Source of the DNA: DASSLY01 sp035689185
GTDB lineage: Bacteria > Actinomycetota > Actinomycetes > Actinomycetales > Dermatophilaceae
DNA length: 35,132 nucleotides
Assembly: GCA_035689185.1 (NCBI GenBank)
Contig: DASSLY010000086.1
Coordinates: forward strand, 1 to 35,132
Direction: 5' to 3'
Shown here: in pieces, positions 22,725 to 32,816 of the stretch
Layout of the letters: every line of letters starts with the position of its first letter
Position numbering within the stretch: the first letter of the stretch is position 1
The notes under the pieces: generated by a model
The model's database searches: none
The model's input: only the letters and a program-made list of their open reading frames with translations
Told to the model about the DNA's origin: nothing
Program-made: the position numbers and the translations under genes

Positions 22725-23914
22725 GGACGATGCCCCTCTCGCTGCGCCGACACGGCCCTCGCGACGCCGACCAGCCCGGGATCCATGGGATCGTCCGGGT
22801 CGACCCGCGCACCAAGCACCTGACCAAGCGGCTACGGCCGGGCGAGATCGCGGTGATCGACCACCAGGACCTCGACAAGGTGAGCGCTGAGGCCTTGCTC
22901 GCCTGCCGGCCCGCGGCAGTGGTCAACGCCGCCCGGTCGATCAGCGGACGGTACCCCAACCTCGGCCCGGAGATCCTCGTGGACGCCGGAGTGCCGCTCA
23001 TCGACCACGCCGGCAGGGCTGTCATGGTGGAGCTGCGCGACGGGCAGCCGGCCCGGGTCGAGGGCCAGGCCGTCTACGTCGGCGACATGGTCGTGGCCAC
23101 CGGGCAGCTGCTCGACCACGACTTGGTCGAGGCGGCGATGAACGAGGCGAGGGCCGGGCTGGCGGTCCAGCTGGAGGCGTTCGCGGCGAACACGATGGAG
23201 TACCTCCGCCGCGAGCGGGAGCTCCTGCTGGACGGGGTGGGGGTCCCCGACATCTCCACCGAGCTGGAGGGCCGGCACGCGCTGGTCGTGGTCCGTGGCT
23301 ACCACTACAAGGAGGACCTGCAGACGCTGCGGCACTACATCCGGGAGTACCGTCCCGTGCTCATCGGCGTCGACGGCGGGGCGGACGCCCTGCTGGAAGC
23401 CGGTCATCGGCCGCACCTCATCGTCGGGGACATGGACTCGGTATCGGACAGCACCCTGACCAGCGGTGCCGAGATTGTCGTGCACGCCTACCGCGACGGC
23501 CGGGCGCCCGGGTTGGAGCGCGTGCGACAGCTGGGGGTGGAGCCGGTGGTATTCCCGGCCACCGGCACCAGCGAGGACGTGGCGATGCTGCTCGCCGACG
23601 ACAAGGGGGCGAGCCTGATCGTGGCGGTGGGGACCCACGCGACCCTGGTCGAGTTCCTGGACAAGGGCAGGTCGGGAATGGCAAGCACATTCCTCACCCG
23701 GCTGCGGGTGGGTGGCAAGCTGGTCGACGCGAAGGGGGTGAGCCGGCTCTACCGGTCCCGCATTTCCAACCTGGCCCTGGCGGTCATGCTGGTGGTCGCC
23801 CTGTTCGCGCTGTTCGCGGCGCTGTCCGCGACGACCGCGGGTCAGGCGCTGCTCACCCTCGCCGGTGCCCGGCTGGACGACCTGTGGTCAGCGGTCACCG
23901 GGATCTTCCCGTGA
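22721..23914 (+). CDS. steA: SteA-like septal cell-wall regulator
   Basis: A 397-residue protein equivalent to Rv1697 and Corynebacterium SteA. The soluble part contains a segment resembling a thiamine-pyrophosphokinase fold (IGVDGGADALLEAGHRP, then LIVGDMDSVSD). Near the C-terminus LALAVMLVVALFALFAALSA is a transmembrane helix, followed by a short tail. In C. glutamicum SteA with SteB controls the wall hydrolase RipA during cell separation. The ATG overlaps the recN stop (ATGA); another ATG nine bases later is possible. The stop overlaps steB (GTGA), consistent with a complex made at matched amounts. Confidence 0.9.
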   Translation: MRTMPLSLRRHGPRDADQPGIHGIVRVDPRTKHLTKRLRPGEIAVIDHQDLDKVSAEALLACRPAAVVNAARSISGRYPNLGPEILVDAGVPLIDHAGRAVMVELRDGQPARVEGQAVYVGDMVVATGQLLDHDLVEAAMNEARAGLAVQLEAFAANTMEYLRRERELLLDGVGVPDISTELEGRHALVVVRGYHYKEDLQTLRHYIREYRPVLIGVDGGADALLEAGHRPHLIVGDMDSVSDSTLTSGAEIVVHAYRDGRAPGLERVRQLGVEPVVFPATGTSEDVAMLLADDKGASLIVAVGTHATLVEFLDKGRSGMASTFLTRLRVGGKLVDAKGVSRLYRSRISNLALAVMLVVALFALFAALSATTAGQALLTLAGARLDDLWSAVTGIFP

Positions 23915-24876
23915 TCGACTTCCGCTACCACCTCGTCTCCATCGTCTCGATCTTCCTGGCCTTGGCTGTCGGCATCGTGCTCGGCGCCGGGCCGTTGAAG
24001 GAGGACCTGGGCAACACGCTCACCGAGCAGGTGGCCCAGCTGCGGCAGGACCGGAACAACCTGCGCAGCCAGCTGAGCGCACAGCAGCGCGAGACCGAGG
24101 CCCGGGACAGCTTCGTCACCGCGGTCAGCCCCCGGTTGACCCGCGACGCGCTGGCCGGCCGGACCGTCGCGATCTTGGTGCAGCCCGGCGCGGCGGCCGG
24201 GTTGGTCCAGCAGGTCAGCGATGCGCTCACCGGTGCCGGGGCGCGGGTGGGAGCCACGGTGACGCTGGCCGACGCGTGGTCCGACCCGGCCAAACGGACC
24301 CTCCGCGCCGGTCTGGCCACCGAGCTGGCCCCCCTGGTGGACGCGGCCACCGGCACCGCCAGCACCGACCAGCTGGTCTCGACCGTGCTGGCCCGGTCCA
24401 TCCTCCGGGCGACCGACCAGTCCACGACCCGGGTCGACCAGGGTGCTCGCCAGGCACTGGAGGGGCTGGTGGCCGCAGACCTGCTGACGGTGACCCCCGA
24501 CGACCACGCCCTGTCCTCCGCCGCGGTGCTGGTCGGCGCCCCGGTCGCCGGCGCCGACCCCGAGGTAGTCACGGCCAGGCTCACGTCGTACGTGCAGCTC
24601 GCCGCGGCGCTGGACGCGGCCGGCTCGGGCACCGTCGTGACCGCAGCCGCCGACGACACCGACCCCGCCGCCTCGGTCGGCCCGGTCGCCGCCGTCCGGG
24701 CCGACCCGAACGCGGGGAAGGTGGTCTCCACGGTCGACGACGCCAACCTGCCGATGGGGCTCACCACCCTGGTCCTGGCCCTGACCAGGGAGTACGACGG
24801 CGTCGCCGGGCGGTACGGCCTGGCCAAGGATGCCGCCGCGGTCACCCCCGACGTGGCCGCCACAACCAGACGGTGA
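23911..24876 (+). CDS. steB: SteB/MctB-like membrane-anchored coiled-coil protein
   Basis: A 321-residue protein opening with VIDFRYHLVSIVSIFLALAV, the hallmark of this family, which forms the single N-terminal membrane anchor. A coiled coil follows (about residues 32-70, LGNTLTEQVAQLRQDRNNLR), and the rest is an extracytoplasmic alpha/beta domain. The M. tuberculosis homologue Rv1698 was described as the copper-related MctB; the corynebacterial one is SteB, partner of SteA. The steA neighbour and GTGA overlap favour the SteB role. GTG at 23911 is chosen over an upstream ATG at 23884 because the family starts at this point. Confidence 0.9.
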   Translation: MIDFRYHLVSIVSIFLALAVGIVLGAGPLKEDLGNTLTEQVAQLRQDRNNLRSQLSAQQRETEARDSFVTAVSPRLTRDALAGRTVAILVQPGAAAGLVQQVSDALTGAGARVGATVTLADAWSDPAKRTLRAGLATELAPLVDAATGTASTDQLVSTVLARSILRATDQSTTRVDQGARQALEGLVAADLLTVTPDDHALSSAAVLVGAPVAGADPEVVTARLTSYVQLAAALDAAGSGTVVTAAADDTDPAASVGPVAAVRADPNAGKVVSTVDDANLPMGLTTLVLALTREYDGVAGRYGLAKDAAAVTPDVAATTRR

Positions 24877-24883
24877 CCGGCCG

Positions 24884-25804
24884 GTGACCAGAGGGTCGGC
24901 GGTCGTGCCCCCGGCGGCAACCCTGGCGGCCCTCGCCGCCGCCGGGGGGTCGCTGGCGGCGCGAGCGGCGCTGCACCGATGGCCGCCCGGCGGCGCGGGC
25001 CGGTGGGCCCGCACGAACCACGCCGGCGACCCGGTCACGCTGCTCGAAGGCCCGGCGTATGCGGTGGGGGCCACCACCGGGGCGATGCTGGCCGGCGCCG
25101 GGCCCGCCGCCGTGGTGGCCGGGCTTGGTGCTGCCGGCCTCGGCGCGCTGGACGACCTGTGGGGGGACAGCAGCAGCAAGGGGCTGCGCGGCCACCTCCG
25201 GGCACTGCGGGAGGGGCGGCTCACCACTGGTGCCGTCAAGGTCGCCGGGCTCGTCCTGACCGGGCTGGTCGCCGCCGCGCTGGCCGACCGTTCACTCCGC
25301 GCCCGCTCACTCCGCGGCTGCGCCGACCGTCCCGCAACCTGCCCCGACCGCAAGCGGCGTCGCCTCGCCGACCCTTCCCCCTACGGGCTGCGACGACCCT
25401 GGGTCACGACCCTGCTCGGCGGGGCCGTCGTCGCCGGCTCGGCGAACCTGGCCAACCTGTTCGACCTCCGGCCCGGCCGGGCGCTCAAGGTGACCCTGCT
25501 CGCGGCGGTGCCGCTCGGCATACCGGGGTCTGTGACTGCCGGGGCGGCCGCAGGCGCCGCGGCCGGGTGCCTGCCGGACGACCTGGCCGGGCGCGCGATG
25601 CTCGGTGACACCGGCGCCAACGCGGCCGGCGCCCTGGTCGGCCTGGCCCTGGTCGAACGCACCGGGCTGCGCGGCCGGCTGGTCGCGGTCGCGGTGCTCA
25701 CCGCCCTGACCCTGGCCTCGGAACGGGTCAGCTTCACCCGAGTCATCGAGGCGACCCCGGTGCTGCGCGAGCTGGACGCGCTTGGCCGGCCGCGGCGTCC
25801 GTGA
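24884..25804 (+). CDS. MraY/WecA-like polyprenyl-phosphate sugar-1-phosphate transferase
   Basis: A 306-residue polytopic membrane protein. Three family motifs are visible: LGALDDLWGD followed by SSKGLRGHLRAL (acidic pair and substrate-side lysine), NLANLFDLRPGRALK (counterpart of the NxxNxxDGxxGL loop of MraY), and AMLGDTGANAAGALVG (counterpart of the FMGDxGS loop). It should load a phospho-sugar onto polyprenyl phosphate. The HHH loop of true MraY is not seen, so it is not the peptidoglycan enzyme; a specialised wall glycan is inferred. A charged 40-residue insert lies around CPDRKRRRLADP. The start is GTG at 24884, eight bases after the steB stop; GTG at 24905 is an alternative. Confidence 0.8.
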   Translation: MTRGSAVVPPAATLAALAAAGGSLAARAALHRWPPGGAGRWARTNHAGDPVTLLEGPAYAVGATTGAMLAGAGPAAVVAGLGAAGLGALDDLWGDSSSKGLRGHLRALREGRLTTGAVKVAGLVLTGLVAAALADRSLRARSLRGCADRPATCPDRKRRRLADPSPYGLRRPWVTTLLGGAVVAGSANLANLFDLRPGRALKVTLLAAVPLGIPGSVTAGAAAGAAAGCLPDDLAGRAMLGDTGANAAGALVGLALVERTGLRGRLVAVAVLTALTLASERVSFTRVIEATPVLRELDALGRPRRP

Positions 25805-27564
25805 CCGCCTCGCGCAGCGTCCTGGCCGCCGCCGGGCTGATCGGACTGACCACGCTGGCTGCCCGCGTCGTCGGATTCGGCCGGTGGCTGGTCTTCTCCC
25901 ACAGCGTGGGCGCCGGCTGCGTCGGCGAGGCGTACAGCTCTGCCAACATCCTGCCCAACGTGCTGTTCGAGGTGGCCGCTGGAGGCGCGCTGGCGGCCGT
26001 TGCGGTGCCGCTGGTGGCGGGCCGCCTGGGCCGTGGTGACCGCGACGGCGCCGACGCCACCGCCTCGGCGCTGCTCACCTGGGCGGTCAGCGTCCTGCTC
26101 CCGTTGTCTCTGGTGCTCGCCCTGCTCGCCCGACCGCTGGTCCGGCTGCTCTACCGGGACGGCAGCTGCCCGGGCGGGGCGGAGCTGGCGGCTTCGATGC
26201 TGGTCGTCTTCGCGCCTCAGGTGGTCCTGTATGGGATGGGGATCGTGCTCGCCGGCGTGCTGCAGGCGCACCGGCGGTTCCTGGCGGCAGCGGTCGCGCC
26301 GCTGCTGTCCAGCCTCGTCGTCATCGCCACCTACCTGCTGTATGCCGCCCTGCCGGGCTCCGTCTCCGGCACCGGCTCCGCGGCGCCGACCACCGCGACA
26401 ACCGTGCTCGCGGCCGGTACCACCTTGGGCGTGGTGGCGCTGAGCCTGCCGCTGCTGGTTCCGGTGGCCCGGGCCGGGGTTCGGCTGCGCCCGGCCTGGC
26501 GGTTCCCGGCCGGGGCCGCCGCGTCGGCGCGTCGGCTCGCGGCCGGCGGGGTGGTCGCGCTGGCCGCCCAGCAGCTGGCCGTGCTGGTGTCCTTCGCCGT
26601 CATGCACCGGTACGCACCGGCCGGGACCGTCAACGTCTACCAGTACGTCCAGGCCGTCTACCTGCTCCCGTATGCCGTGCTCGCCGTCCCGATCGCGACC
26701 GCCGCCTTCCCGGCGCTGGCCGCCGCGGGCCCTCCGGCACCCGGCTCGGCTCCGGGAACGGACTCGGCGACCGGCCTTGCGCCGGCAACGGACCCGGCAA
26801 CCGGCCTTGCGCCGGTCGACGCCGGGGCGGTGGCCGCCGGGGCGGCGACCCTGGCCGCCGCGCTGCGCAGCGTCGTCGGGGTGGCGGCGCTGGGTGTGGC
26901 GGTACTGGTGGTGACGGCGGCGCCGGTCGCCGGGTTCTTCGCCCGGCTGGACGCGGCCGGGTCTCGGCAGGGCGGCGGGACCGTCCTGGTGGCGATGGGC
27001 CCGGCGCTGGTCGCGTTCGCCCCGGGGCTGGTCGGTTTCGGCGTGGCCGCGCTGCTCAGCCGGGCGCTGTATGCCAGGGGCGAGCCGCTGCTGGCCGGTG
27101 TGCTCGTCGCCGCCGGCTGGGCCGTGGCGGCGCTGCTGCCGGTGGCCGTGCTGGCCTGGAGCCCGCCGGACGGGCCGGATCCGGCCACCAGGACCCTGGC
27201 CGTCCTGGGGGTGTCCAGCAGCGCGGGCATGACGCTCGCCGCCGCCGGCCTGCTGATGCGGGTCCGGGCAGCATGGGGACCGGCAGCGCTGTCCGGCCTT
27301 CGCCGAGCCGGCGCCGCCTCGGGGCTCGCCCTGCTGGCCGGCGCCGCGCTGGGCGGGGTGGTCCTGCTGTGGCGGGACTGGTTCGACCCGCTGGACCGCG
27401 GGGCGGTGCCGCTCGGCAGCCTGCTGTCGGCCCTGGTGTGCGCGTCGGTGGCCGGCCTGGTGGTCGCCGTCGTCCTGGTCCGGCTGGACCCCGACGGGGC
27501 CGGCGCCTGGCTGAGAGGAACCGTCGGGCGGCTGCGCCGGCGAAGGTCGGTGACCGTGCCGTGA
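25801..27564 (+). CDS. MurJ/MviN-like lipid-linked oligosaccharide flippase
   Basis: A 587-residue MOP-superfamily membrane protein with about 13-14 hydrophobic segments. Typical features are RVVGFGRWLVFSHSVG near the N-terminus, SSANILPNVLFEVAAGGALA in helix 2, and ARPLVRLLYRDG; the central cavity helices contain several arginines. A low-complexity linker (ATGLAPATDPATGLAP) carries two copies of a 30-bp repeat. It probably flips the lipid-linked sugar made by the adjacent phosphotransferase and glycosyltransferase. A canonical MurJ is expected elsewhere, so this is likely a paralogue. GTG overlaps the upstream stop, and the stop overlaps the GT4 gene. Confidence 0.85.
   Translation: MTASRSVLAAAGLIGLTTLAARVVGFGRWLVFSHSVGAGCVGEAYSSANILPNVLFEVAAGGALAAVAVPLVAGRLGRGDRDGADATASALLTWAVSVLLPLSLVLALLARPLVRLLYRDGSCPGGAELAASMLVVFAPQVVLYGMGIVLAGVLQAHRRFLAAAVAPLLSSLVVIATYLLYAALPGSVSGTGSAAPTTATTVLAAGTTLGVVALSLPLLVPVARAGVRLRPAWRFPAGAAASARRLAAGGVVALAAQQLAVLVSFAVMHRYAPAGTVNVYQYVQAVYLLPYAVLAVPIATAAFPALAAAGPPAPGSAPGTDSATGLAPATDPATGLAPVDAGAVAAGAATLAAALRSVVGVAALGVAVLVVTAAPVAGFFARLDAAGSRQGGGTVLVAMGPALVAFAPGLVGFGVAALLSRALYARGEPLLAGVLVAAGWAVAALLPVAVLAWSPPDGPDPATRTLAVLGVSSSAGMTLAAAGLLMRVRAAWGPAALSGLRRAGAASGLALLAGAALGGVVLLWRDWFDPLDRGAVPLGSLLSALVCASVAGLVVAVVLVRLDPDGAGAWLRGTVGRLRRRRSVTVP
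26761..26820 (+). repeat. 30-bp direct repeat inside the flippase gene
   Basis: Two adjacent 30-bp units (26761-26790, 26791-26820) share ACCGGCCTTGCGCCGG and encode DSATGLAPAT and DPATGLAPVD. They lie in a soluble loop. Confidence 0.85.
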
Positions 27565-28601
27565 AGGTGCTGCTGCTGCTCGGGCGGAGTACCGGAGGCA
27601 TCGGCACCCAAGCGGCCGAACTTGCCCGCGAGCTGCGGGCGTTGGGCGTCGAGGTGCTGGTCGTGACCGACGAGGCGACCGCGGCGCGGTTCGACCTCGG
27701 TCCGAGCGTCCGGCGCTGGTGGCCGGCCAGCCCCCGGGGGGCAGGACGGGCGTTGCCCGACCTGCTCCGCCTGCGCGCCGCCATGGCAAGGGCGGACCTG
27801 GTGCACGCCCACGGCCATCAGGTCGGGGTGTTCGCCTGCGCGCTCGCCGGGCGCACGCCGGTGGTGGTGACCTGGCACAACCCGGCACCGCCCGGGCCGG
27901 TCCCGGCCCGGGCGGCCCGGTTCGTGGCCCGCCGGGCGGACGCGGTCACCGGTGCCAGCAGCGACCTGGTCGAGGCGGCTCGCCGCGACGGGGCCGCCCA
28001 AGCCTGGCTGTCACCGGTGCCGTCTCCCAAGGTGGCGGCCCTGCTCGCCCAGCCGCGCGACATACCCGAGGTGCCGATGGTGCTCACCGTCTCTCGGATC
28101 GCCCCGCAGAAGGAGCTCGGCGTGCTCGTCGCGGCCGCCGCCCGGCTGTCCGCGCCGGCGCCGCCGTGGACGGTCGTGGGCGACGGCGTGCCGCAGCTGC
28201 GAGCCGAGCTGGAGGCGACCGCGCGGCATACCGGCGTCCCGGTGCGGTTCGTCGGCGCGGACGCGGACGTGGCCGGCTGGCTGCGCCGGGCGTCGGTGTT
28301 CGTGCTGACCAGCCGCTGGGAGGCCCGGGCACTGGTCGTGCAGGAGGCGATGGCGGCCGGAGTGCCCGTCGTGGCCACCGACGTGGGCGGCCTGCGCGAC
28401 CTGGTAGCCGGACACGGCCTGCTGGTGCCACCCGGCGACGCGGCCGCGGTCGCGGCCGCGGTGGATCGGGTGCTGGGCGATCCGGGCTTGGCGGCGCGGC
28501 TGTCCGCGGGCGGCCGCGAGGCCGCACGGTCCTGGCCGGACGGGCGCGACACGGCGCGGAACTGGCTGCGCTGGTACGAGCGGCTCGCCCCCATGACGTA
28601 G
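27561..28601 (+). CDS. GT4-family (GT-B fold) glycosyltransferase
   Basis: A 346-residue enzyme. VKVLLLLGRSTGGIGTQAAE is the N-terminal Rossmann entry with the acceptor-side glycine loop. LVHAHGHQVGVFA is the usual mid-N motif. The C-terminal domain starts at VLTVSRIAPQKELGVLVAA, and the nucleotide-sugar site reads SRWEARALVVQEAMAAGVPVVA (an EX7E-like arrangement: E in SRWEA and E in QEAMA). It should transfer one sugar to the lipid-linked acceptor made by the MraY-like enzyme before flipping. GTG overlaps the flippase stop (GTGA). pyrG begins 11 bases after its end. Confidence 0.9.
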   Translation: MKVLLLLGRSTGGIGTQAAELARELRALGVEVLVVTDEATAARFDLGPSVRRWWPASPRGAGRALPDLLRLRAAMARADLVHAHGHQVGVFACALAGRTPVVVTWHNPAPPGPVPARAARFVARRADAVTGASSDLVEAARRDGAAQAWLSPVPSPKVAALLAQPRDIPEVPMVLTVSRIAPQKELGVLVAAAARLSAPAPPWTVVGDGVPQLRAELEATARHTGVPVRFVGADADVAGWLRRASVFVLTSRWEARALVVQEAMAAGVPVVATDVGGLRDLVAGHGLLVPPGDAAAVAAAVDRVLGDPGLAARLSAGGREAARSWPDGRDTARNWLRWYERLAPMT

Positions 28602-28604
28602 CAT
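28599..28604 (+). promoter_or_regulatory. Candidate -10 element of pyrG
   Basis: TAGCAT is followed by eight bases and the GTG start of pyrG at 28613. No Shine-Dalgarno sequence precedes the start, so a leaderless or nearly leaderless transcript is likely. Confidence 0.45.
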
Positions 28605-28612
28605 CGAAGTCC

Positions 28613-30315
<1,703 letters not shown>

Positions 30316-30319
<4 letters not shown>

Positions 30320-30942
30320 CACTACGGGACCAGATCGCGCCGCGGCCGGTCAGCGGGCACGAGCTGGTGCACGAGGGCATGGTCTGGGACGTCGTGCGTG
30401 ACACCGTCGACCTCGGCGCGGCCGGGCAGGTCCAGCGCGAGTACGTGCGGCACACCGGTGCGGTCGGTTGCGTGGCGTTGGACGAGCAGGGCCGGGTGGC
30501 GCTGCTACCGCAGTACCGGCACCCGGTGCGGATGGTGCTGTGGGAGCTGCCGGCGGGGCTGCTGGACGTGGCCGGCGAAGCGCCCTGGCTGGCCGCGCAA
30601 CGGGAGCTGGCCGAGGAGGCCGACCTCGTCGCGGACACCTGGCACGTGCTGGCGGACTGGCAGAACTCCCCCGGGGGGTCGAGCGAGAACTGGCGCTGCT
30701 ACCTGGCCCGGGACCTGCGTCCGGTCCCCGAGGCGGACCTGCACCAGCGTCAGCACGAGGAACTGGGCATGGAGGTGAGCTGGGTGCCGCTGGACGAGGC
30801 GGTGACCGCGGTGCTCCGCGGCTGGTTCCACAACGCGTGCACCGTCGCTGGCGTGCTGGCTGCGTATGCCGCCCGCGAGCGCGGGTGGGCCACGTTGCGG
30901 CCGGTGGACGCGCCCTGGCCGGAGCATCCGGGCTTCGGGTAG
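30316..30942 (+). CDS. NUDIX hydrolase, ADP-ribose pyrophosphatase type (Rv1700-like)
   Basis: A 208-residue hydrolase expected to split ADP-ribose or a related nucleoside diphosphate sugar. The Nudix region reads PAGLLDVAGEAPWLAAQREL followed by AEEADL. The spacing from the first glycine to the glutamate has one extra residue, as I recall for the Rv1700 group, and the usual glycine after the EE pair is aspartate here. Upstream, VALLPQYRHPVRMVLWELPAG is typical of ADP-ribose enzymes. The GTG overlaps the pyrG stop. A weak hairpin (CACCC at 30952, GGGTG at 30964) follows the gene. Confidence 0.92.
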
Positions 30943-31040
30943 CCGCTCCCGCACCCTAGGTCGGGGTGTCCCGCTGCGCCGGGTCCGGGCGGGGTGTCCG
31001 GGGCGCCGGCCGGTGTCGTCGGCAGGCCGTCCCGTGGGCG

Positions 31041-31160
31041 GGTCCGGCGGGGTGCCGGGTTCAGGTGCTGTCGACCGGATATTTCGGGTCGATGGAGGGG
31101 GCAGCGGGTCGGTAGGTCCGGCGGGGTGCCGGGTTCAGGTGCTGTCGACCGGATATTTCG
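31041..31160. repeat. Two 46-bp identical direct repeats with internal hairpins
   Basis: Copies at 31041-31086 and 31115-31160 are identical over 46 bases (start GGTCCGGCGGGGTGCCGGG, end GACCGGATATTTCG), with a 74-base period. The AT-rich end of each sits in an inverted repeat: TCGACC/GGTCGA in copy 1 and TCGAC/GTCGA in copy 2. They lie in the 371-base non-coding stretch 30943-31313 between the NUDIX and LytR_C genes; I see no gene there. Confidence 0.9.
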
Positions 31161-31313
31161 TCGATAGCTGGGAAGCCTTTCAGGAAGTCACCGTTCCGCA
31201 ACCACATCGTTGCCTGTCGCTGGCAGGCTGCGGCGGCTGAAGGCCGCAAGATCGTCTCGGCGGATGCGCGGCGGGTCTGGCCGCAAGGTGAGTACGAGCG
31301 GAGGCGGTGTCAG

Positions 31314-32411
31314 GTGCGGGATCGGGAGTCCGGCCGAACGGCGTTGGCCGACCGGGATGGGGGAACCGACCCCGGCAGCGGCCCACGCGCAGACCCTGCC
31401 GCCGACCGGGAGGGGGGAACCGACCCCGCCAGCGGCCCACGCCCGGACCCTGCCGCCGACCGGGAGGGGGGAACCGACCCCGGCAGCGGCCCACGCCCGG
31501 ACCCTGCCGCCGACCCGGAGGCGGGAACCGACCCCGGCAGCGGCCCATGCCCGGACCCTGCCGCCGACTATGACGTCGAGCCGGCCCACCGGGTCCGGCA
31601 CGCTGTGGTCCTCGTGCTCGCCCTTGGGCTCGTGGCCGCTGCCCTGGTCTACGTCGGCCCGAGCCTGGGCGACGTGCTCTCCGCAGCCTTCGCCGCGAAG
31701 TCGGAGCCACCCGCCTGCATTCCGGTGCGGGTGGCCGCACCGGCGCCCGGCAGCTTCGTGGTCAACGTCTATAACGGCAGCGACCGGGCCGGCCAGGGTC
31801 GGCTCGTGGCCAAGGACCTGCAGCTGCGTGATTTCAAGGTCGGCGCGGTGGCCAACGACCCCAGGCTTGCGGTCATCAACGAGTCGGCGCACATCCGGCA
31901 CGGGCCCACCGGGTTGCCCCAGGCGCTGGTGCTGGCGCAGCAGGTCGCCGGCGCCACCCTGGTCAACGACTACCGCTCCGGGACGAGCGTGGACTTCGTC
32001 GTCGGCGTCGGCTTCACCGCCCTGCTGCCCGCCGCGCCCAAGCCGCCGCCTGCCCGGGGCTCCTTCGTCGTCAACGTCTACAACACGACCTTCCGGACCG
32101 GGCTGGCGTCGGCCACCGCGAAACAGCTGGCCGCTCGCGGCTTCCGGACCGGCAAGAGCGCGAACGACCCGCTGAAGTCGATGATCGCCGGGGTCGGCGA
32201 GCTCCGCTACGGCGACCGCGGGGAGCGGCAGGCCCAGCTCATCGGCAAGCACCTGCCGGGGCTGGCCAGCCGCAACGACGGCCGGCCCGGCACCAGCGTG
32301 GACCTAGTCCTGGGTAACGGCTACACCGCCCTGCTGCCGGCCGCTTCCGTCGCACCCGAACCGGTCCCGGCCAAGGCCACCCCCCCGATGGTGACGTTGT
32401 CCGGTTGCTGA
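31314..32411 (+). CDS. Membrane-anchored protein with two LytR_C domains
   Basis: A 365-residue protein. Residues 13-84 are four in-frame 18-residue repeats of the type DREGGTDPGSGPRPDPAA, on the cytoplasmic side. One transmembrane helix follows (about 95-117, HAVVLVLALGLVAAALVYVG). Outside are two related domains beginning GSFVVNVYNGSDRAGQG and GSFVVNVYNTTFRTGLA, each ending VDFVVGVGFTALL or VDLVLGNGYTALL, which match LytR C-terminal (LytR_C) domains without the LCP catalytic domain. It may bind wall polymers or partners. GTG at 31314 has GGAGG nine bases upstream. A possible hairpin (32417-32432) follows the stop. Confidence 0.85.
   Translation: MRDRESGRTALADRDGGTDPGSGPRADPAADREGGTDPASGPRPDPAADREGGTDPGSGPRPDPAADPEAGTDPGSGPCPDPAADYDVEPAHRVRHAVVLVLALGLVAAALVYVGPSLGDVLSAAFAAKSEPPACIPVRVAAPAPGSFVVNVYNGSDRAGQGRLVAKDLQLRDFKVGAVANDPRLAVINESAHIRHGPTGLPQALVLAQQVAGATLVNDYRSGTSVDFVVGVGFTALLPAAPKPPPARGSFVVNVYNTTFRTGLASATAKQLAARGFRTGKSANDPLKSMIAGVGELRYGDRGERQAQLIGKHLPGLASRNDGRPGTSVDLVLGNGYTALLPAASVAPEPVPAKATPPMVTLSGC
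31350..31565 (+). repeat. 54-bp tandem repeat, four copies, in the LytR_C protein gene
   Basis: Units at 31350, 31404, 31458 and 31512 share GGGAACCGACCCC and GCAGCGGCCCA or close variants and encode 18 residues each. The period is a multiple of three, so the frame survives copy-number change. Confidence 0.92.
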
Positions 32412-32416
32412 CGCGG

Positions 32417-32432
32417 ACGGCATACCGGCCGT
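32417..32432 (+). repeat. 16-bp intergenic hairpin element, copy 2
   Basis: Identical to 15544-15559 (ACGGCATACCGGCCGT), five bases after the stop codon of the LytR_C gene. It could act as a weak terminator or processing site. Confidence 0.6.
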
Positions 32433-32470
32433 AGCGTGGCCCGGCGTCGACCTAGTAGGGCGGGGCGGCG

Positions 32471-32775
32471 TTGGCGCTTGCACCGCACGAGGTGGAGTCC
32501 GCCGTGGCGCGGGCAACTCCGGACGGGACGACCAAGGTGCCCCGCCAGGAGGTGCTGGCGGGGCCTGGTCCTCGATCGCGGGAGAATCCGCCCTGCTGGC
32601 GAAAGCCCGCACGGGTTCGCCACCGAAGGAACGACGACGGGTATGCCGCGGTCCTGGTCCAGCTGCCGGAGGTCACCGTGGCCCGGCTGGCGGAGCTGCT
32701 CCAGGACGCCTGGCGGTGCAGGGCCACCACGCGGCGGCGGCGATTACCGGTTCGGGGTGCGGCTGCCGGCTCCCT
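32471..32775 (+). pseudogene. Probable remnant of an MmcQ/YjbR-family gene
   Basis: One frame encodes DDGYAAVLVQLPEVTVARLAELLQ followed by DAWRCRA, closely resembling the C-terminal half of MmcQ/YjbR-type proteins (pattern GYPxVLVRL, then ELxELLxDAWR). Just upstream the matching FATE-like part of the expected F-x-T-x-HYDGY motif is found in a different frame (GFATEG from about 32619), as if one base had been gained or lost. The N-terminal half is not recognisable. There is no ribosome-binding site, and the frame runs on into aspS out of phase. I read this as a decayed gene. The remainder of the gap holds the aspS promoter. Confidence 0.45.
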
Positions 32776-32780
32776 AGGAT
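32775..32780 (+). promoter_or_regulatory. -10 element of aspS
   Basis: TAGGAT, with a weak -35 candidate TTCGGG at 32751-32756 (18-base spacer), would start transcription near 32787 and give a leader of about 30 bases. GAAGGA at 32805-32810 is the ribosome-binding site for the GTG at 32817. No T-box structure is apparent in so short a leader. Confidence 0.5.
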
Positions 32781-32816
32781 GGGGCGGGCCCCCACCCGCT
32801 AGCCGAAGGACTGCTC

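Noticed and set aside
25381..27888. 835-codon minus-strand open frame
   Set aside because: Antisense to the MraY-like, flippase and GT4 genes; the translation has no recognisable domain and is composition-driven.
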